NCBI RefSeq assembly: GCF_003337425.1 | Contig: NZ_QPJU01000008.1 | Location: forward strand, 83,590-147,589 | Origin: Extensimonas vulgaris | GTDB lineage: Bacteria; Pseudomonadota; Gammaproteobacteria; Burkholderiales; Burkholderiaceae_C | Reading direction: 5' to 3' | Length of the DNA: 64,000 nt | Shown here: positions 49,061 through 58,312 of the stretch, one piece after another | Layout of the letters: the number at the start of each line of letters is the position of its first letter | Position numbering within the stretch: the first letter of the stretch is position 1 | Position numbers and translations under genes: made by a program | The notes under the pieces: model-generated | Told to the model about the DNA's origin: nothing | What the model saw: the letters and a program-made list of their open reading frames with translations, nothing else | Database searches by the model: none

Positions 49061-51043
49061 TGGCCACGCTCCCTTCCCACGACTCCGACAGCAGGTCGGT
49101 GATCTTCACGCGGATGGTGCCCGCGTCATCTGGCACCTTGTATGCACCCTTGACTAACTCGTTCTTGCCCGGAATGTCCACCACCGCCGGTTGCAGCACG
49201 GCGCCGTCGTAGTTCCAGTCGATCAGCACCGACTCGGCCAGTTCCTTCCAGTCATCGACTGACTCCTTCTGCAACGAGAGCTTCTGCAGCAGGTTCATCG
49301 GGTAGAACTTCTCGATGACCAACTCGCCATTCTTGATGGATACCTTGGCTTGCGAATCGCGCTTGAACTCCAGATCGGCCTTGTCGCGCAGAATGTCCAC
49401 CACCTCGACGTCGATCTTGAAGGGCTTGGCGGCCAGTTCCAGTTGCGCGGCTAAGTCAGGCTCGTGCCCCATGCAGACGAGGGTGATCTTCTCGACCGGA
49501 CGGTTCGGGCTTTCGTTTTGCTTGCGCTCCCACGCCTTGTAGTCGAAGCCCGCGATCAGCTCGTTCAGGTCGGCTCGCGTGGCGATGCGGTTGATAGGCA
49601 TGATCTTGACCATGCGCCCGTCCTTCTCGCCGTCGAATACGGTGCTGAATTCCAGCTTTTGTACTTCCAAAGCTTCGATCAGCAGTTCTTTGGCCTGAAC
49701 CGGATTGCGGAAGATGTCGTAGTGGTTGACGTTGTAAACCTCGAAGCCGGTGTAGTACTTGGTGTCCGGGTCGAGCGACTTCTGGCGCAGTTCCTCGGCA
49801 ACGTTGATCAACCGCTTGGTGGTCGTCTGGATTGCACCGAGATTGATATCTGCGCCGATAAAGCGCCTGCCGAGCTTCAGGGCCACGGCCTGGGTCGTCC
49901 CGGAGCCCATGAAGCAGTCGAATACAAGCTGATCTGGTTTGGAAAATCTATCGATAATCAATCCTAGAAGCTCCTCGTGCTTTTGGGTAGGATAATCTTT
50001 TCGGTTCTCATATGCTTTGCATGTAAGCCAAAGTGTGTTGGCGAGCTTCTGCGTAGCAGGCGGATACCAATTCTCAACCGTGTCAGTAGATGACTTCCTC
50101 AAAAACTCCAATTCCTCACCGGTTTCTCTCCAGTAATCGACTAGGGTAAGTTCAGTTCCCTCTCGAGTGGCGTGTTCCGCAGATTTGGCAAGAAATACTT
50201 GATAATTTTCGTGGGCTCGAAGTGCCCTTTCCTCGCTCCACTTCCATTGCCCATGCTCGATAGGCACACCAAGGAGTGTATACCTCATGGTTGGACGATC
50301 TTCGCCGCTCCAAAATCTATGCCAGTAGCCATCGCTATTCTCTGGTTCGTAGGCATCGTAGGCTTGCTTGTATCTGGTTGACTTCGATTTGCTGTAGAGA
50401 AACAAGTTGTCATGTCCCGCCGACAACGCATTGATGGTTTCAAACTGCGCTTGAAGGTTCTTGGTAATGGGGCGTTTTATGATTATTTCATTTCTGAAAT
50501 TGTCTGCGCCGAATACTTCGTCGAGGATGCATCTGAGTAAGTGCGCTTTGTGATAGTCAGCATGAAGAAGGATGGTCGCAGATTCGGCCATTAGCTCCCT
50601 GATGAGGACCAGTCGCTCATACATGAACTGAAGGTATTCGTCGTTCGACCATATGTCGGTGTATTGTTTTTCTTCGAACGCCGTTCCGTCGTTGCTGACC
50701 TTGGAGCCTCGTAAAGCGATTTTTTCTTGTAATCGGCTTTGGAGTCGAAGGGAGGGTCAATGTAAACAAGATCCACCTTGCCCCGAAACTCCTTAAGCAA
50801 ATGACTCATCACCTGGAGGTTGTCGCCCCAGAAAATCTTGTTGCGCCAGCCGTCCACTTCCTCGCCATGGACTTCTTTCAACTGCGCCGGGTAATACTGT
50901 GTCGATGTGAACGGACGCTTACCGCGCCAGTTGAGCATCGGGTAGCCCTTGATCGGCTCGAACTCGTATTTCTCGACGTTGCTGGTGCCGCCATCGGGCG
51001 TGGCCAGTTGCAGATTTTCCTGCGCGGGTGTGTTCGTGCTCAT
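49050..51043 (-). pseudogene. mod: Type III-like DNA methyltransferase (mod), interrupted by a -1 frameshift at a six-A run
   Basis: The 5' part (51043 to about 50726) encodes MSTNTPAQENLQLATPDG, FWGDNLQVMSHLLKEFRGKV and the catalytic motif YIDPPFDSKADYKKK, then loses frame. The 3' part (from about 50720) resumes with NDEYLQFMYERLVLIREL and carries the SAM motif FDCFMGSGTTQAVALKLG. Motif order IV then I marks a beta-class Mod. The break falls exactly at AAGAAAAAATCG; reading one base back gives KKIALRGSKV and a continuous protein of about 663 aa. Loss, phase variation, slippage or sequencing error are all possible. Start overlaps the UvrD stop (TGATG). Confidence 0.8.
50720..50725 (-). repeat. 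Six-A homopolymer at the mod frameshift
   Basis: Six T on the plus strand (six A in the coding strand) lie exactly where the two mod frames meet. Adding or slipping back one A restores the full Mod reading frame. Confidence 0.8.
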
Positions 51044-53964
51044 CAGTCGTTTTTCCTGAAGTTCCAATTCTTGTTGTCGCAGTAGGCGCGCATGTCGCAG
51101 TTCTGGCACAGTTTGGCCGGACGCGCCGCGATGCCGTAGTCCTGCCGCTCGATGCGCGCCACGATGTCGTCGAAGCGCGCGATGGTTTTGCCGATGGTGC
51201 GGTCGTCCTTGGCGAACGACACGTAGGGGTTGCCGCCGTCTTCGCCGGTGTAGTACAGATGCATCCGGCTGACCTTTTGGCCGGTGCGTTCCTCGACCAG
51301 ATGGGCGTACACCTCCAGCTGGCTCTGGTACTGGCGCAGGCGATCTCGATCCTTCTCCATGTCGGGCTTTTTCTCCGACTTGAAGTCGATGATCTCGACC
51401 GTGTCGTGCTCGCCCCGGATCAAGTCAACGCTGCCCTTGAGGATGTACTGATCCTTGATGAGCGAAATCTCGACTTCGGCCTCCTTGATGCGATCCCAGT
51501 GGCCGTTCTCGCGCTCGTAGTAGCGCAGCACGTGCAAGAGCGCCGCCTGCTGCGACCTGGGCGCGAGGTAGACGCGCTCCTTCTTTGACAGCATCGCGTA
51601 GTTGGCCGAGAACCAGCCCTTGATGGCGTCGAGGGTGATGCTGCCTTCCTCGCCGCGCAGCACAGTCTTGTGGATGTCCTCGATGGTTTGATGCACCAAG
51701 GTACCGAAGAGCATCGGGCTCTCGCGGATGGGCGCGAATTCCAGATCCTTGAAGAAGCGGTACTGCTCGGCGCAGTTCTCGAACACCGTGATGTGCGAGG
51801 TGAACGAGTATTCGCGCTTGAGGTTGATCTGCTTGACGGCCTCGAAGGTCAGCGCCGACAGATCGACGTCGCGCCAACTGGGCAGCTCGTAGAACAAACG
51901 CTCGAAGTATTTGGAGGGCGACTTGCCCAAGCCCCGGCCATCGCGCTCCTGCGCAGCCAGCACCAGCAGGTTCTGGGCGCGGGAGAAGGCTGTATAGAAG
52001 AGCCGCCGAAAGTCGAAGTGCTTGATATGTTCCAGCGGCTCGAAGCGCGGCTTGGAGAGGTAGCCACCATCCTCCAACAGCTCATCCAGCGCTGCATGCT
52101 GCTTGCGTGGCACCGCCTCCAGTGATCCGCACACTACCACCGGGAACTCAAGCCCCTTGGACTGGTGGATAGTCAGGAACGAGACGCAGCCCTTGGGCGC
52201 GTACTCAGCCTCATCCTCGTATTCGCCGATGCCGCCGTCCTGCAGGAAGCGCAGGAACTGGTTGAACAGATCGCGCAGGTTCTTTTCCAGGAAGTTCGGG
52301 TTGAGCACGCTGACGAAGTGCAGGTACTCGAACTTAGTGAGCAGCTTGGAGAAAGTGCCAAGATTGCGCGCGGCGCGGCCCTTGTCCACGCCCTGCATCG
52401 CCTCCTCCGAGAGGAAGCGCGAAAAGAGCGGGAACTGTAAGAGCTGGTAGAATAGACCCGAGAAGGCGTAGTCGGTGTTCTGCGCAAGCACGGCGTGGCG
52501 CTTGGCCAGCGGGCGGGCCCAATCCAGCAGGGGCTTGTTTTCCGGCTTGCGCAGCTCATCGGTGAAGGGCTTGAAGCAGAGCTGGTCGTAATAGTCCCAG
52601 ATGTCCAGATGCACGCCTTCGGCCCACGCGCGCACCTTCGGGAACTGCGGGAACAGGAAGATCATCGCGCCGATCATCAGGCGGATCTCCTCGCGGTCGA
52701 AAAACATGTTCGAGCGCGGCGAGTAGACCGGTATGCCTTCGCTTTCTAGGAAGCGCGCCAGCGCCACCACTCGGTCGTTCTTGACCGAGCGGAAGAGGAA
52801 TGCGACCTGGTTCCAGTCCGAGAGCTTGCCGGAGGATTTCAGGCCGTTGAGGAATGCCAGCACTTCGGCGTGCCAGTTGGTGGTTTCGCCTTTGTCGTCG
52901 CTGGCGGCCAGCCGCACCGCCGTGGGCATGTCGGGGAAGTCGTCCTCGCGCGGCACGATCTGCTTGGCGAAGCGGAAGACGCGCGTGCCATCGTCCCATA
53001 CTTGCTCCTTCATCCACTCGTTGTAGAAGCGGATGATGTCCGGGTGCGAGCGGTAGTTGACGGTGAGCTTGACTTGCTTGCACTGCCCCTCGTCGAACAA
53101 CGCGGGGAACTCCAGAATGTTGCGGATGGTGGCCCCGCGAAAGCGGTACAAGCCCTGGTCGTCGTCGCCCACCACGCACAGATTCTTATTCTCGCCCGCG
53201 AGCAGCAGGAGGATGCGCTCCTGAATGGTGTTGGTGTCCTGGTACTCGTCCACCATCAGGTGGGTGAGCCTTTCGCGCAGTTGCGCCAGCACCTCGGGGC
53301 GCCTTTCCAGCAGTTGCAGCGCCTCGTACTGGATGCCGGAGAAGTCCAGTGAGTTGTGCTCGTGCATCAGCTCCTGGTACTTGGCAAAGCAGGTGGCCAG
53401 GGCGCAAATTTCCGGCTCTGGTGCTGCCGCCAGCGTGGTGGCATCGAGCGCCTCTTCGCTGACCTTGTTGAGCCACTTGAGCAGGTTCTCCGACTGCGCC
53501 CAGCGGCCCGTTTGGTCGTCTCCCATGACGAGCTGGGCGTCGGGCAGTTCGCGGAAGTCCTTGATGTGCTGGTAGATGAAGTACTGCTGGTCGAACTGGT
53601 CGAACAGCGTGAAGCTGCGCTTGAGCCGGGTGAACTCGCGGAAATCCTCCAGCAGCCGCAGGCAGATCGAATGGAAGGTGCCGAGGTACATCTCGTTCAG
53701 GTTGAACTGGATGCCCAGCTCGGCCAGCCGGTTGGAGATGCGGGTGGTCAGCTCGCGCGCGGCCTTGTCCGTGAAGGTGACGACGAACAGCGACTCGGGC
53801 GCGACGCCTTTCTGCGTGATCAGATAGACGATCCGCTCAACCAGCGTGAAGGTCTTCCCCGACCCGGGGCCCGCGATGATGAGCACCGGGCCATCGGTGG
53901 CGAGGATGGCTTCGAGCTGTTGCGGGTTGGCCTTCGATTGGAGGGGTGCGGCGCGGCTGGTCAT
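51043..53964 (-). CDS. UvrD/AddA-type helicase with C-terminal Fe-S PD-(D/E)XK nuclease
   Basis: This 973-aa protein has Walker A AGPGSGKTFT (31-40), MVDEYQDTNTIQERIL near 240, and LTIHQSKGLEFPVVVCGSLE and RRLFYTAFSRAQNLLVLAAQ in motifs V-VI. A RecB-family nuclease has GSVDLIRGE and VEIIDFKSEKK near 856. One upstream Cys (ENCAEQYRFF) plus a terminal CQNCDMRAYC form the Cas4/AddB-type Fe-S cluster. It could resect or degrade DNA. ATG 53964 overlaps the HTH stop (TAATG); its stop overlaps the mod start. A longer frame upstream is rejected because it covers the HTH gene. Confidence 0.87.
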   Translation of the reverse strand: MTSRAAPLQSKANPQQLEAILATDGPVLIIAGPGSGKTFTLVERIVYLITQKGVAPESLFVVTFTDKAARELTTRISNRLAELGIQFNLNEMYLGTFHSICLRLLEDFREFTRLKRSFTLFDQFDQQYFIYQHIKDFRELPDAQLVMGDDQTGRWAQSENLLKWLNKVSEEALDATTLAAAPEPEICALATCFAKYQELMHEHNSLDFSGIQYEALQLLERRPEVLAQLRERLTHLMVDEYQDTNTIQERILLLLAGENKNLCVVGDDDQGLYRFRGATIRNILEFPALFDEGQCKQVKLTVNYRSHPDIIRFYNEWMKEQVWDDGTRVFRFAKQIVPREDDFPDMPTAVRLAASDDKGETTNWHAEVLAFLNGLKSSGKLSDWNQVAFLFRSVKNDRVVALARFLESEGIPVYSPRSNMFFDREEIRLMIGAMIFLFPQFPKVRAWAEGVHLDIWDYYDQLCFKPFTDELRKPENKPLLDWARPLAKRHAVLAQNTDYAFSGLFYQLLQFPLFSRFLSEEAMQGVDKGRAARNLGTFSKLLTKFEYLHFVSVLNPNFLEKNLRDLFNQFLRFLQDGGIGEYEDEAEYAPKGCVSFLTIHQSKGLEFPVVVCGSLEAVPRKQHAALDELLEDGGYLSKPRFEPLEHIKHFDFRRLFYTAFSRAQNLLVLAAQERDGRGLGKSPSKYFERLFYELPSWRDVDLSALTFEAVKQINLKREYSFTSHITVFENCAEQYRFFKDLEFAPIRESPMLFGTLVHQTIEDIHKTVLRGEEGSITLDAIKGWFSANYAMLSKKERVYLAPRSQQAALLHVLRYYERENGHWDRIKEAEVEISLIKDQYILKGSVDLIRGEHDTVEIIDFKSEKKPDMEKDRDRLRQYQSQLEVYAHLVEERTGQKVSRMHLYYTGEDGGNPYVSFAKDDRTIGKTIARFDDIVARIERQDYGIAARPAKLCQNCDMRAYCDNKNWNFRKND

Positions 53965-54185
53965 TACCCCCCCTCGTCGCAGCCCACCATCGCCTTGCCG
54001 ATGCGGCTGGCGATCCACTTGTCCAGATCGCCGCGCCGGAAACGCCACGTCCCGCCCAGCTTGAAGGCCGCGAGCTTGCCGTCCGCCGCGAGGCGATAGA
54101 CCGTGCGCTTGCCCGCCTTCAGGTAGGCGGCAACCTCGTCAATCGTGAGGATTTCGTCCGGCTGGTCTCTCATCGGCTTTCCCAT
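53964..54185 (-). CDS. Excisionase-type HTH protein heading the defence-like operon
   Basis: This 73-aa protein has the AlpA/Xis HTH: ILTIDEVAAYLKAGKRTVYR, then LAADGKLAAFKLGGTWRFRR and DLDKWIASRIG. It is the first gene of the UvrD-Mod-Res operon and probably its regulator. MRDQPDE (ATG 54173) may be the true start. The 105-bp AT-rich gap to the divergent gene at 54291 must hold both promoters. Confidence 0.78.
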   Translation of the reverse strand: MGKPMRDQPDEILTIDEVAAYLKAGKRTVYRLAADGKLAAFKLGGTWRFRRGDLDKWIASRIGKAMVGCDEGG

Positions 54186-54290
54186 GTCATCTGCGCTGTG
54201 CTTAGTTTACTGCTACATCTTGTCATAATATTCCACGATTGTGCAGACTTGAGCAAACCTGGCATCCCAATCGGTGCCTGACCAAGAGGG

Positions 54291-57200
54291 GTGGCCGTGG
54301 CATCAAACTACGAGGCAATTTGCGAGGAGAACCGGGAGAGCTACGGCACCAAAGGCGCTCAGAAGTCCGGCAAGCTGGCCGCTGGCCTGTACGACGACCG
54401 CACGCACTTCATCTTCGAGCTGCTGCAGAACGCCGAGGACGCCCTCGGTCGGCGCGGCGAGTGGCACGGATCACGCAAGGTTGCGTTCACCCTGTACCCG
54501 ACCCGCCTGATGCTCTCGCATTTCGGCAAGCCGTTCGATGAGGCTGACGTTCGAAGCGTCTGCGACATCGCCGAGAGCACCAAGAACGAGTCGTCCATCG
54601 GGCGATTCGGCCTCGGCTTCAAGTCTGTCTACACCGTCACCGATCTTCCGGAGATTCACTCCGGCGACGAGGACTTCGCCATTGAGAACTACGTTTTCCC
54701 GAAGCGGATGGCGCGTTCGGCGCGCGCGGCGGACGAGACGCAGATCATCCTGCCCCTGAAACCGGAGGATACGAGCGCAGCGCAGGACATCATGGCGGGG
54801 TTCCGCCACTTGGGCCCGGGCGCGCTGCTGTTCCTGCGCCACATTGACGAAATCAACTGGAGCGTCGCGGGCGGCGCGTCCGGGTTCTACCTGCGCAACA
54901 CCCCCGAATCGCTCGGGCCCAATGTCCAGCGCATCACGGTGATCGGCAAAGAGGATGATCGGCCGGAAGTCGATCAGAACTGGCTGGTGTTCCACCGCGA
55001 CGTGTTCTCCGCCGAGGGGCAGAAGGTAGGGCGAGTAGAAGTCGCTTTCTTGCTGGTCGCGGTAAAGGACGCCCCTGGTCGCTGGGCGGTGCAGCCGCTG
55101 GCCAAGTCGCCGCTGGTGGTGTTCTTCCCGACGGTGGTTGAGAGCCACCTTGGCTTTCTCGTGCAGGGGCCGTACCGCACGACGCCAAGCCGCGACAACA
55201 TTCCGCCCGGCGAGCCGTGGAACCAGCATCTGGTCAATGAAACATCCGGCCTGCTGGTGGAAGCGATGCGCTGGATGCGGGACAAGGCAATGCTGGATGT
55301 CGCTGCGCTGCGCTGCCTGCCGCTTGACCGCGAGAAATTCCCAAAGGAATCGCGGTTCGCGCCGATGTTTGATGCCGTCCGGCAGGCGTTTCAGGACGAG
55401 GAGCTGCTTCCGACCTTCGACGACGGGCATGTCACCGCCCATCAGGCCAAGCTCGCGCGCACGCAGGAGTTGCGCGAGCTGTTCAGTCCACAGCAAGTAG
55501 CTCAGCTGTTCAGCGCCGAAGAGGCCGCTTGGTTGACCGGCGACATCACGCAAGACCGCGCTCCAGAAATCCGGCAGTACGTGATGCGCGAGCTGGGGGT
55601 CACCGAGGTGACGCCAGAGACCATCGTCCCGCGCTTGAACCAAGCGTTTCTTGAAGCGCAGTCGGACGACTGGATCTCGGATTTGTACGAGTTCCTCAGC
55701 GGGCAGCCGGGACTCAGGCGGCGCTTAGACGGGGTGCCGATAGTTAGGCTGAGCGACGGTCGGCACGTGATTGCGCGCGCAAATGGCGAGCCGCAGGCCT
55801 TCTTGCCGAGCGATATCGAGACCGGGTTCCCGACCGTTCGCAAGGCCGTATGCGCCAGCCTCGAGGCGCGGTCGTTCCTCATCTCGCTCGGCGTCACAGA
55901 GCCAGACCTGGTCGATGACGTGGTCGTGAACGTCCTGCAGAAGTACCGCAGTGACCCGGCTGACGTCGATGACGACCAGTACGCGAAGGACATCGACCGC
56001 ATCCTGGCTGCGTTTAACACGGACTCGAAGACGCAGCGCGAGAAGCTGTTGGCGGCGCTAAGGGCGACGACCTTCGTGATGGTGGTCGATACCGGCGATG
56101 GCAAAGGCTGCGTCGCCAAGCCTGAGGAAATCTACATCGCCACCGACCGCCTGCAGCAGCTCTTCGCTGGTGTGCCAGGCATCTTGATTGTCGACAACGA
56201 ATATGACTGCCTGCGCGGTGAAGACATCCGGGACCTGCTGGTGTCGTGTGGCGCAAGCCGCTACCTCATCCCGCAGGCAACACCGTCGGAACTGGGACAC
56301 TCCGAGAAGGCGCAGATTCGCAGAGAAGCAGGCCTTGAGCGTGCAAGCTGGGAAAGCCAGCCAGAGGACTTCACCCTTCGCGGCCTGACAGCGCTGCTGG
56401 AGTTCTTGCCGACGCTGAAGCCCGAGGAGGCCGCAGCCAGAGTGAAGGTGCTGTGGGAGGCGTTGGCTGATCTGGAGGCGCGCGGGACTGCCGCCTTCTA
56501 CGGCTCCTACAAGTGGGGCTACTCCTACGAGACAAAGATCGCCCGATTCGATGCCGCCTTCGTCCGGACGCTCAATCAGGTCGCCTGGGTGCCGAATGCC
56601 GACGGCGAGCTTGTGCCTCCGGAGCTCGTCGTGTTCGACACCCTCGGCTGGAAGCCCAACCCGTTCCTCCTGACCAAAATCACCTTCAAACCGCCGATCA
56701 TCGATCAGCTAGCCAAAGAGGTAGGCATCGATCCGGCGATTCTCGATCTGCTACGAAGAGACCCCGCTATCGTTGCCGAGCTGACGTCCCGACTGAGCGC
56801 GAATCCAACACCAGAACCGGAGCCAGCGCCCGAGGCGGAGGCCGACGAGCCGTCCGACGGCGACGTGTACGACGACGCAAAAGATCTGTACGGCGACAAC
56901 ATGCCGGACATTCAGCCGGGAACCTTTGACCCGGACGGCGGTGACGGCGTGGGCGCAGGAGCGGGAAGTGGTGGTCAAGGGCGCACTGGCACGGGGACTT
57001 CGCGCGGCGTTGGCCAGGCCAATGGAGGTGGCCACGGCACCGCTGGTGACAAGGGCGGCGGCAAAGGCGGCGGTCAGGGAAACAGGACGCCCGGCCACGC
57101 AGGCGGGCGTCCATTCATTTCCTACGTCGGCACGCATCCCGATGATGATGCCCCCGATCCCGATGGCCTCGATCAGGCGGCACGGATGCAGATCGAGGAG

Positions 57201-57545
57201 CGTGCAATCGACCTGATCATTGGTCTCGAGCCAGCGCTGCGCCGCACTCCGGAAGGTAACCCGGGTTTTGACCTCTTCGAAGCCGACAGTGGTGGCAGGC
57301 AGATTCGCTGGGTCGAAGTGAAGTCGATGACGGGAACTTTGGAAGATCGCCCCGTGGGACTGTCACACACGCAATTCGACTGCGCGCGCGAAAAGGGCGA
57401 TGCGTACTGGTTGTACGTGGTCGAGCACGCAACCGATCCGGTGCAGGCCCGGGTGCTCAGAATTCAGAACCCAGTCGGTCGCGCTCGATCGTTCACCTTC
57501 GACCATGGCTGGAGTGAGATCGCTCGAACTGATCCGCCCTGGTGA
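54291..57545 (+). CDS. Sacsin-like GHKL ATPase with C-terminal DUF3883
   Basis: This 1084-aa protein has an N-terminal Hsp90/sacsin-type ATP site: FELLQNAEDA at 42-51 (Bergerat N-box) and IGRFGLGFKSVY at 103-114 (G-box). A long alpha/beta middle leads to an acidic then Gly-rich linker (about 850-940), then DUF3883 (ARMQIEERAIDLIIGLEPAL, RQIRWVEVKSMTG, HTQFDCAREKGDAYWLYVVE), a domain with a PD-(D/E)XK-like core. The GTG 54291 follows AGAGGG closely; GTG 54297 is possible. It is divergent from the UvrD-Mod-Res operon and probably part of the same defence locus. Confidence 0.82.
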   Translation: MAVASNYEAICEENRESYGTKGAQKSGKLAAGLYDDRTHFIFELLQNAEDALGRRGEWHGSRKVAFTLYPTRLMLSHFGKPFDEADVRSVCDIAESTKNESSIGRFGLGFKSVYTVTDLPEIHSGDEDFAIENYVFPKRMARSARAADETQIILPLKPEDTSAAQDIMAGFRHLGPGALLFLRHIDEINWSVAGGASGFYLRNTPESLGPNVQRITVIGKEDDRPEVDQNWLVFHRDVFSAEGQKVGRVEVAFLLVAVKDAPGRWAVQPLAKSPLVVFFPTVVESHLGFLVQGPYRTTPSRDNIPPGEPWNQHLVNETSGLLVEAMRWMRDKAMLDVAALRCLPLDREKFPKESRFAPMFDAVRQAFQDEELLPTFDDGHVTAHQAKLARTQELRELFSPQQVAQLFSAEEAAWLTGDITQDRAPEIRQYVMRELGVTEVTPETIVPRLNQAFLEAQSDDWISDLYEFLSGQPGLRRRLDGVPIVRLSDGRHVIARANGEPQAFLPSDIETGFPTVRKAVCASLEARSFLISLGVTEPDLVDDVVVNVLQKYRSDPADVDDDQYAKDIDRILAAFNTDSKTQREKLLAALRATTFVMVVDTGDGKGCVAKPEEIYIATDRLQQLFAGVPGILIVDNEYDCLRGEDIRDLLVSCGASRYLIPQATPSELGHSEKAQIRREAGLERASWESQPEDFTLRGLTALLEFLPTLKPEEAAARVKVLWEALADLEARGTAAFYGSYKWGYSYETKIARFDAAFVRTLNQVAWVPNADGELVPPELVVFDTLGWKPNPFLLTKITFKPPIIDQLAKEVGIDPAILDLLRRDPAIVAELTSRLSANPTPEPEPAPEAEADEPSDGDVYDDAKDLYGDNMPDIQPGTFDPDGGDGVGAGAGSGGQGRTGTGTSRGVGQANGGGHGTAGDKGGGKGGGQGNRTPGHAGGRPFISYVGTHPDDDAPDPDGLDQAARMQIEERAIDLIIGLEPALRRTPEGNPGFDLFEADSGGRQIRWVEVKSMTGTLEDRPVGLSHTQFDCAREKGDAYWLYVVEHATDPVQARVLRIQNPVGRARSFTFDHGWSEIARTDPPW

Positions 57546-57590
57546 TGTACCACTCGGCCAAATCGTCGAATCCGCGCCCTCAAGGCCGAG

Positions 57591-57634
57591 GCATTACTAT
57601 CTGGCTCGGATTACGGACGCGGGTTCGGTTCCGT
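57591..57634 (+). other. tmRNA/tRNA-3'-end-like sequence 1 (candidate attachment remnant)
   Basis: CGGACGCGGGTTC (57603-57615) is identical over 13 bp to the T-arm region of ssrA, and TTCCACC follows as in its acceptor end. It shares a longer imperfect match with 59429-59480. It sits 46 bp after the DUF3883 stop, at a module boundary. The rest of 57546-57703 shows no gene. Confidence 0.4.
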
Positions 57635-57703
57635 GTTCCACCGAGAGTGGACAAATGGCCGAAACGAGGGACTTTGGGCCAAAACCGGGGACTTCTGTTC
57701 AGG

Positions 57704-58249
57704 CTACGGCGCGGAATCGAACCGTTCTCTGTCCTGCTCCCTGAGCAGTTCGTACCAGCGCTTGGCCGGTGCCGGTGGTTCTGCCGGGGCGTCGGCTTCT
57801 TCGACGACCGCAGCAGCAGCGTTGCCCGGCACGCTGTTGGCCATCTCCCAGGCCAGGATCGCTTGCAATGAAAAACGCAGGTTGCCGACCAGCACCAGGT
57901 GCGGGATCTGTTTGCGTTCCCGCTCGGCGCGATCCTGAAAAATGTGTATCGGCAACGATGCGGCCTTGGCAATGTCCTTGGCCGTGAGGTAGCGGCTTCC
58001 TTGGGCATCGAACGCCTCCTCGACATCCTCATCAGCGGGCTTGAACTCCCGGTTGATGCCGAGCAAGGTCATCAGGTGCTGCGCCCCGCGCCGCTCGAAT
58101 TCGAGAACATCAGCTTCGTGGTAGCGGACGTGGCGGAACAGCTTGTACCAGACCGGCCCCTCGCTATCGAGCCGCCAGCGCTGCAGGGTTTTGCGGCTGA
58201 CCTGCCAGCGCTCGGCCAGGTGCTTTTCGGTCATCACGGGGTAGTGCAT
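57704..58249 (-). CDS. Twin-HTH DNA-binding protein
   Basis: This 181-aa protein starts MHYPVMTEKHLAERWQVSRK. A first Xis-type HTH (EKHLAERWQVSRKTLQRWRL, GPVWYKLFRHVRYHEADVLE) is followed by a second (YLTAKDIAKAASLPIHIFQD, HLVLVGNLRFSLQAILAWE). The C terminus is Ala/Pro-rich. AGGAG precedes the ATG and element D lies 25 bp upstream. It probably regulates an island or phage promoter; a role as recombination directionality factor for one of the serine recombinases is possible. Confidence 0.7.
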   Translation of the reverse strand: MHYPVMTEKHLAERWQVSRKTLQRWRLDSEGPVWYKLFRHVRYHEADVLEFERRGAQHLMTLLGINREFKPADEDVEEAFDAQGSRYLTAKDIAKAASLPIHIFQDRAERERKQIPHLVLVGNLRFSLQAILAWEMANSVPGNAAAAVVEEADAPAEPPAPAKRWYELLREQDRERFDSAP

Positions 58250-58274
58250 CTTTTTCTCCTGAACAGATGACCCC

Positions 58275-58304
58275 ATGACAACGCTGTTCGCCGTTGAAGC
58301 CAAG
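58275..58304 (-). promoter_or_regulatory. Repeat element D
   Basis: ATGACAACGCTG-TTCGCCGTT-GAAGCCAAG on the plus strand; lies 25 bp upstream of the minus-strand twin-HTH start and 8 bp beyond the stop of the preceding minus-strand gene. It differs from the consensus only at 3 bases of the 12-bp block. Confidence 0.6.
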
Positions 58305-58312
58305 CTCGGCGC

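Noticed and set aside
45516..57545. Assignment of the defence block to BREX or DISARM
   Set aside because: No PglZ, BrxL, DUF1998 (DrmB) or PLD protein is present; the Mod-Res core is type III-like.
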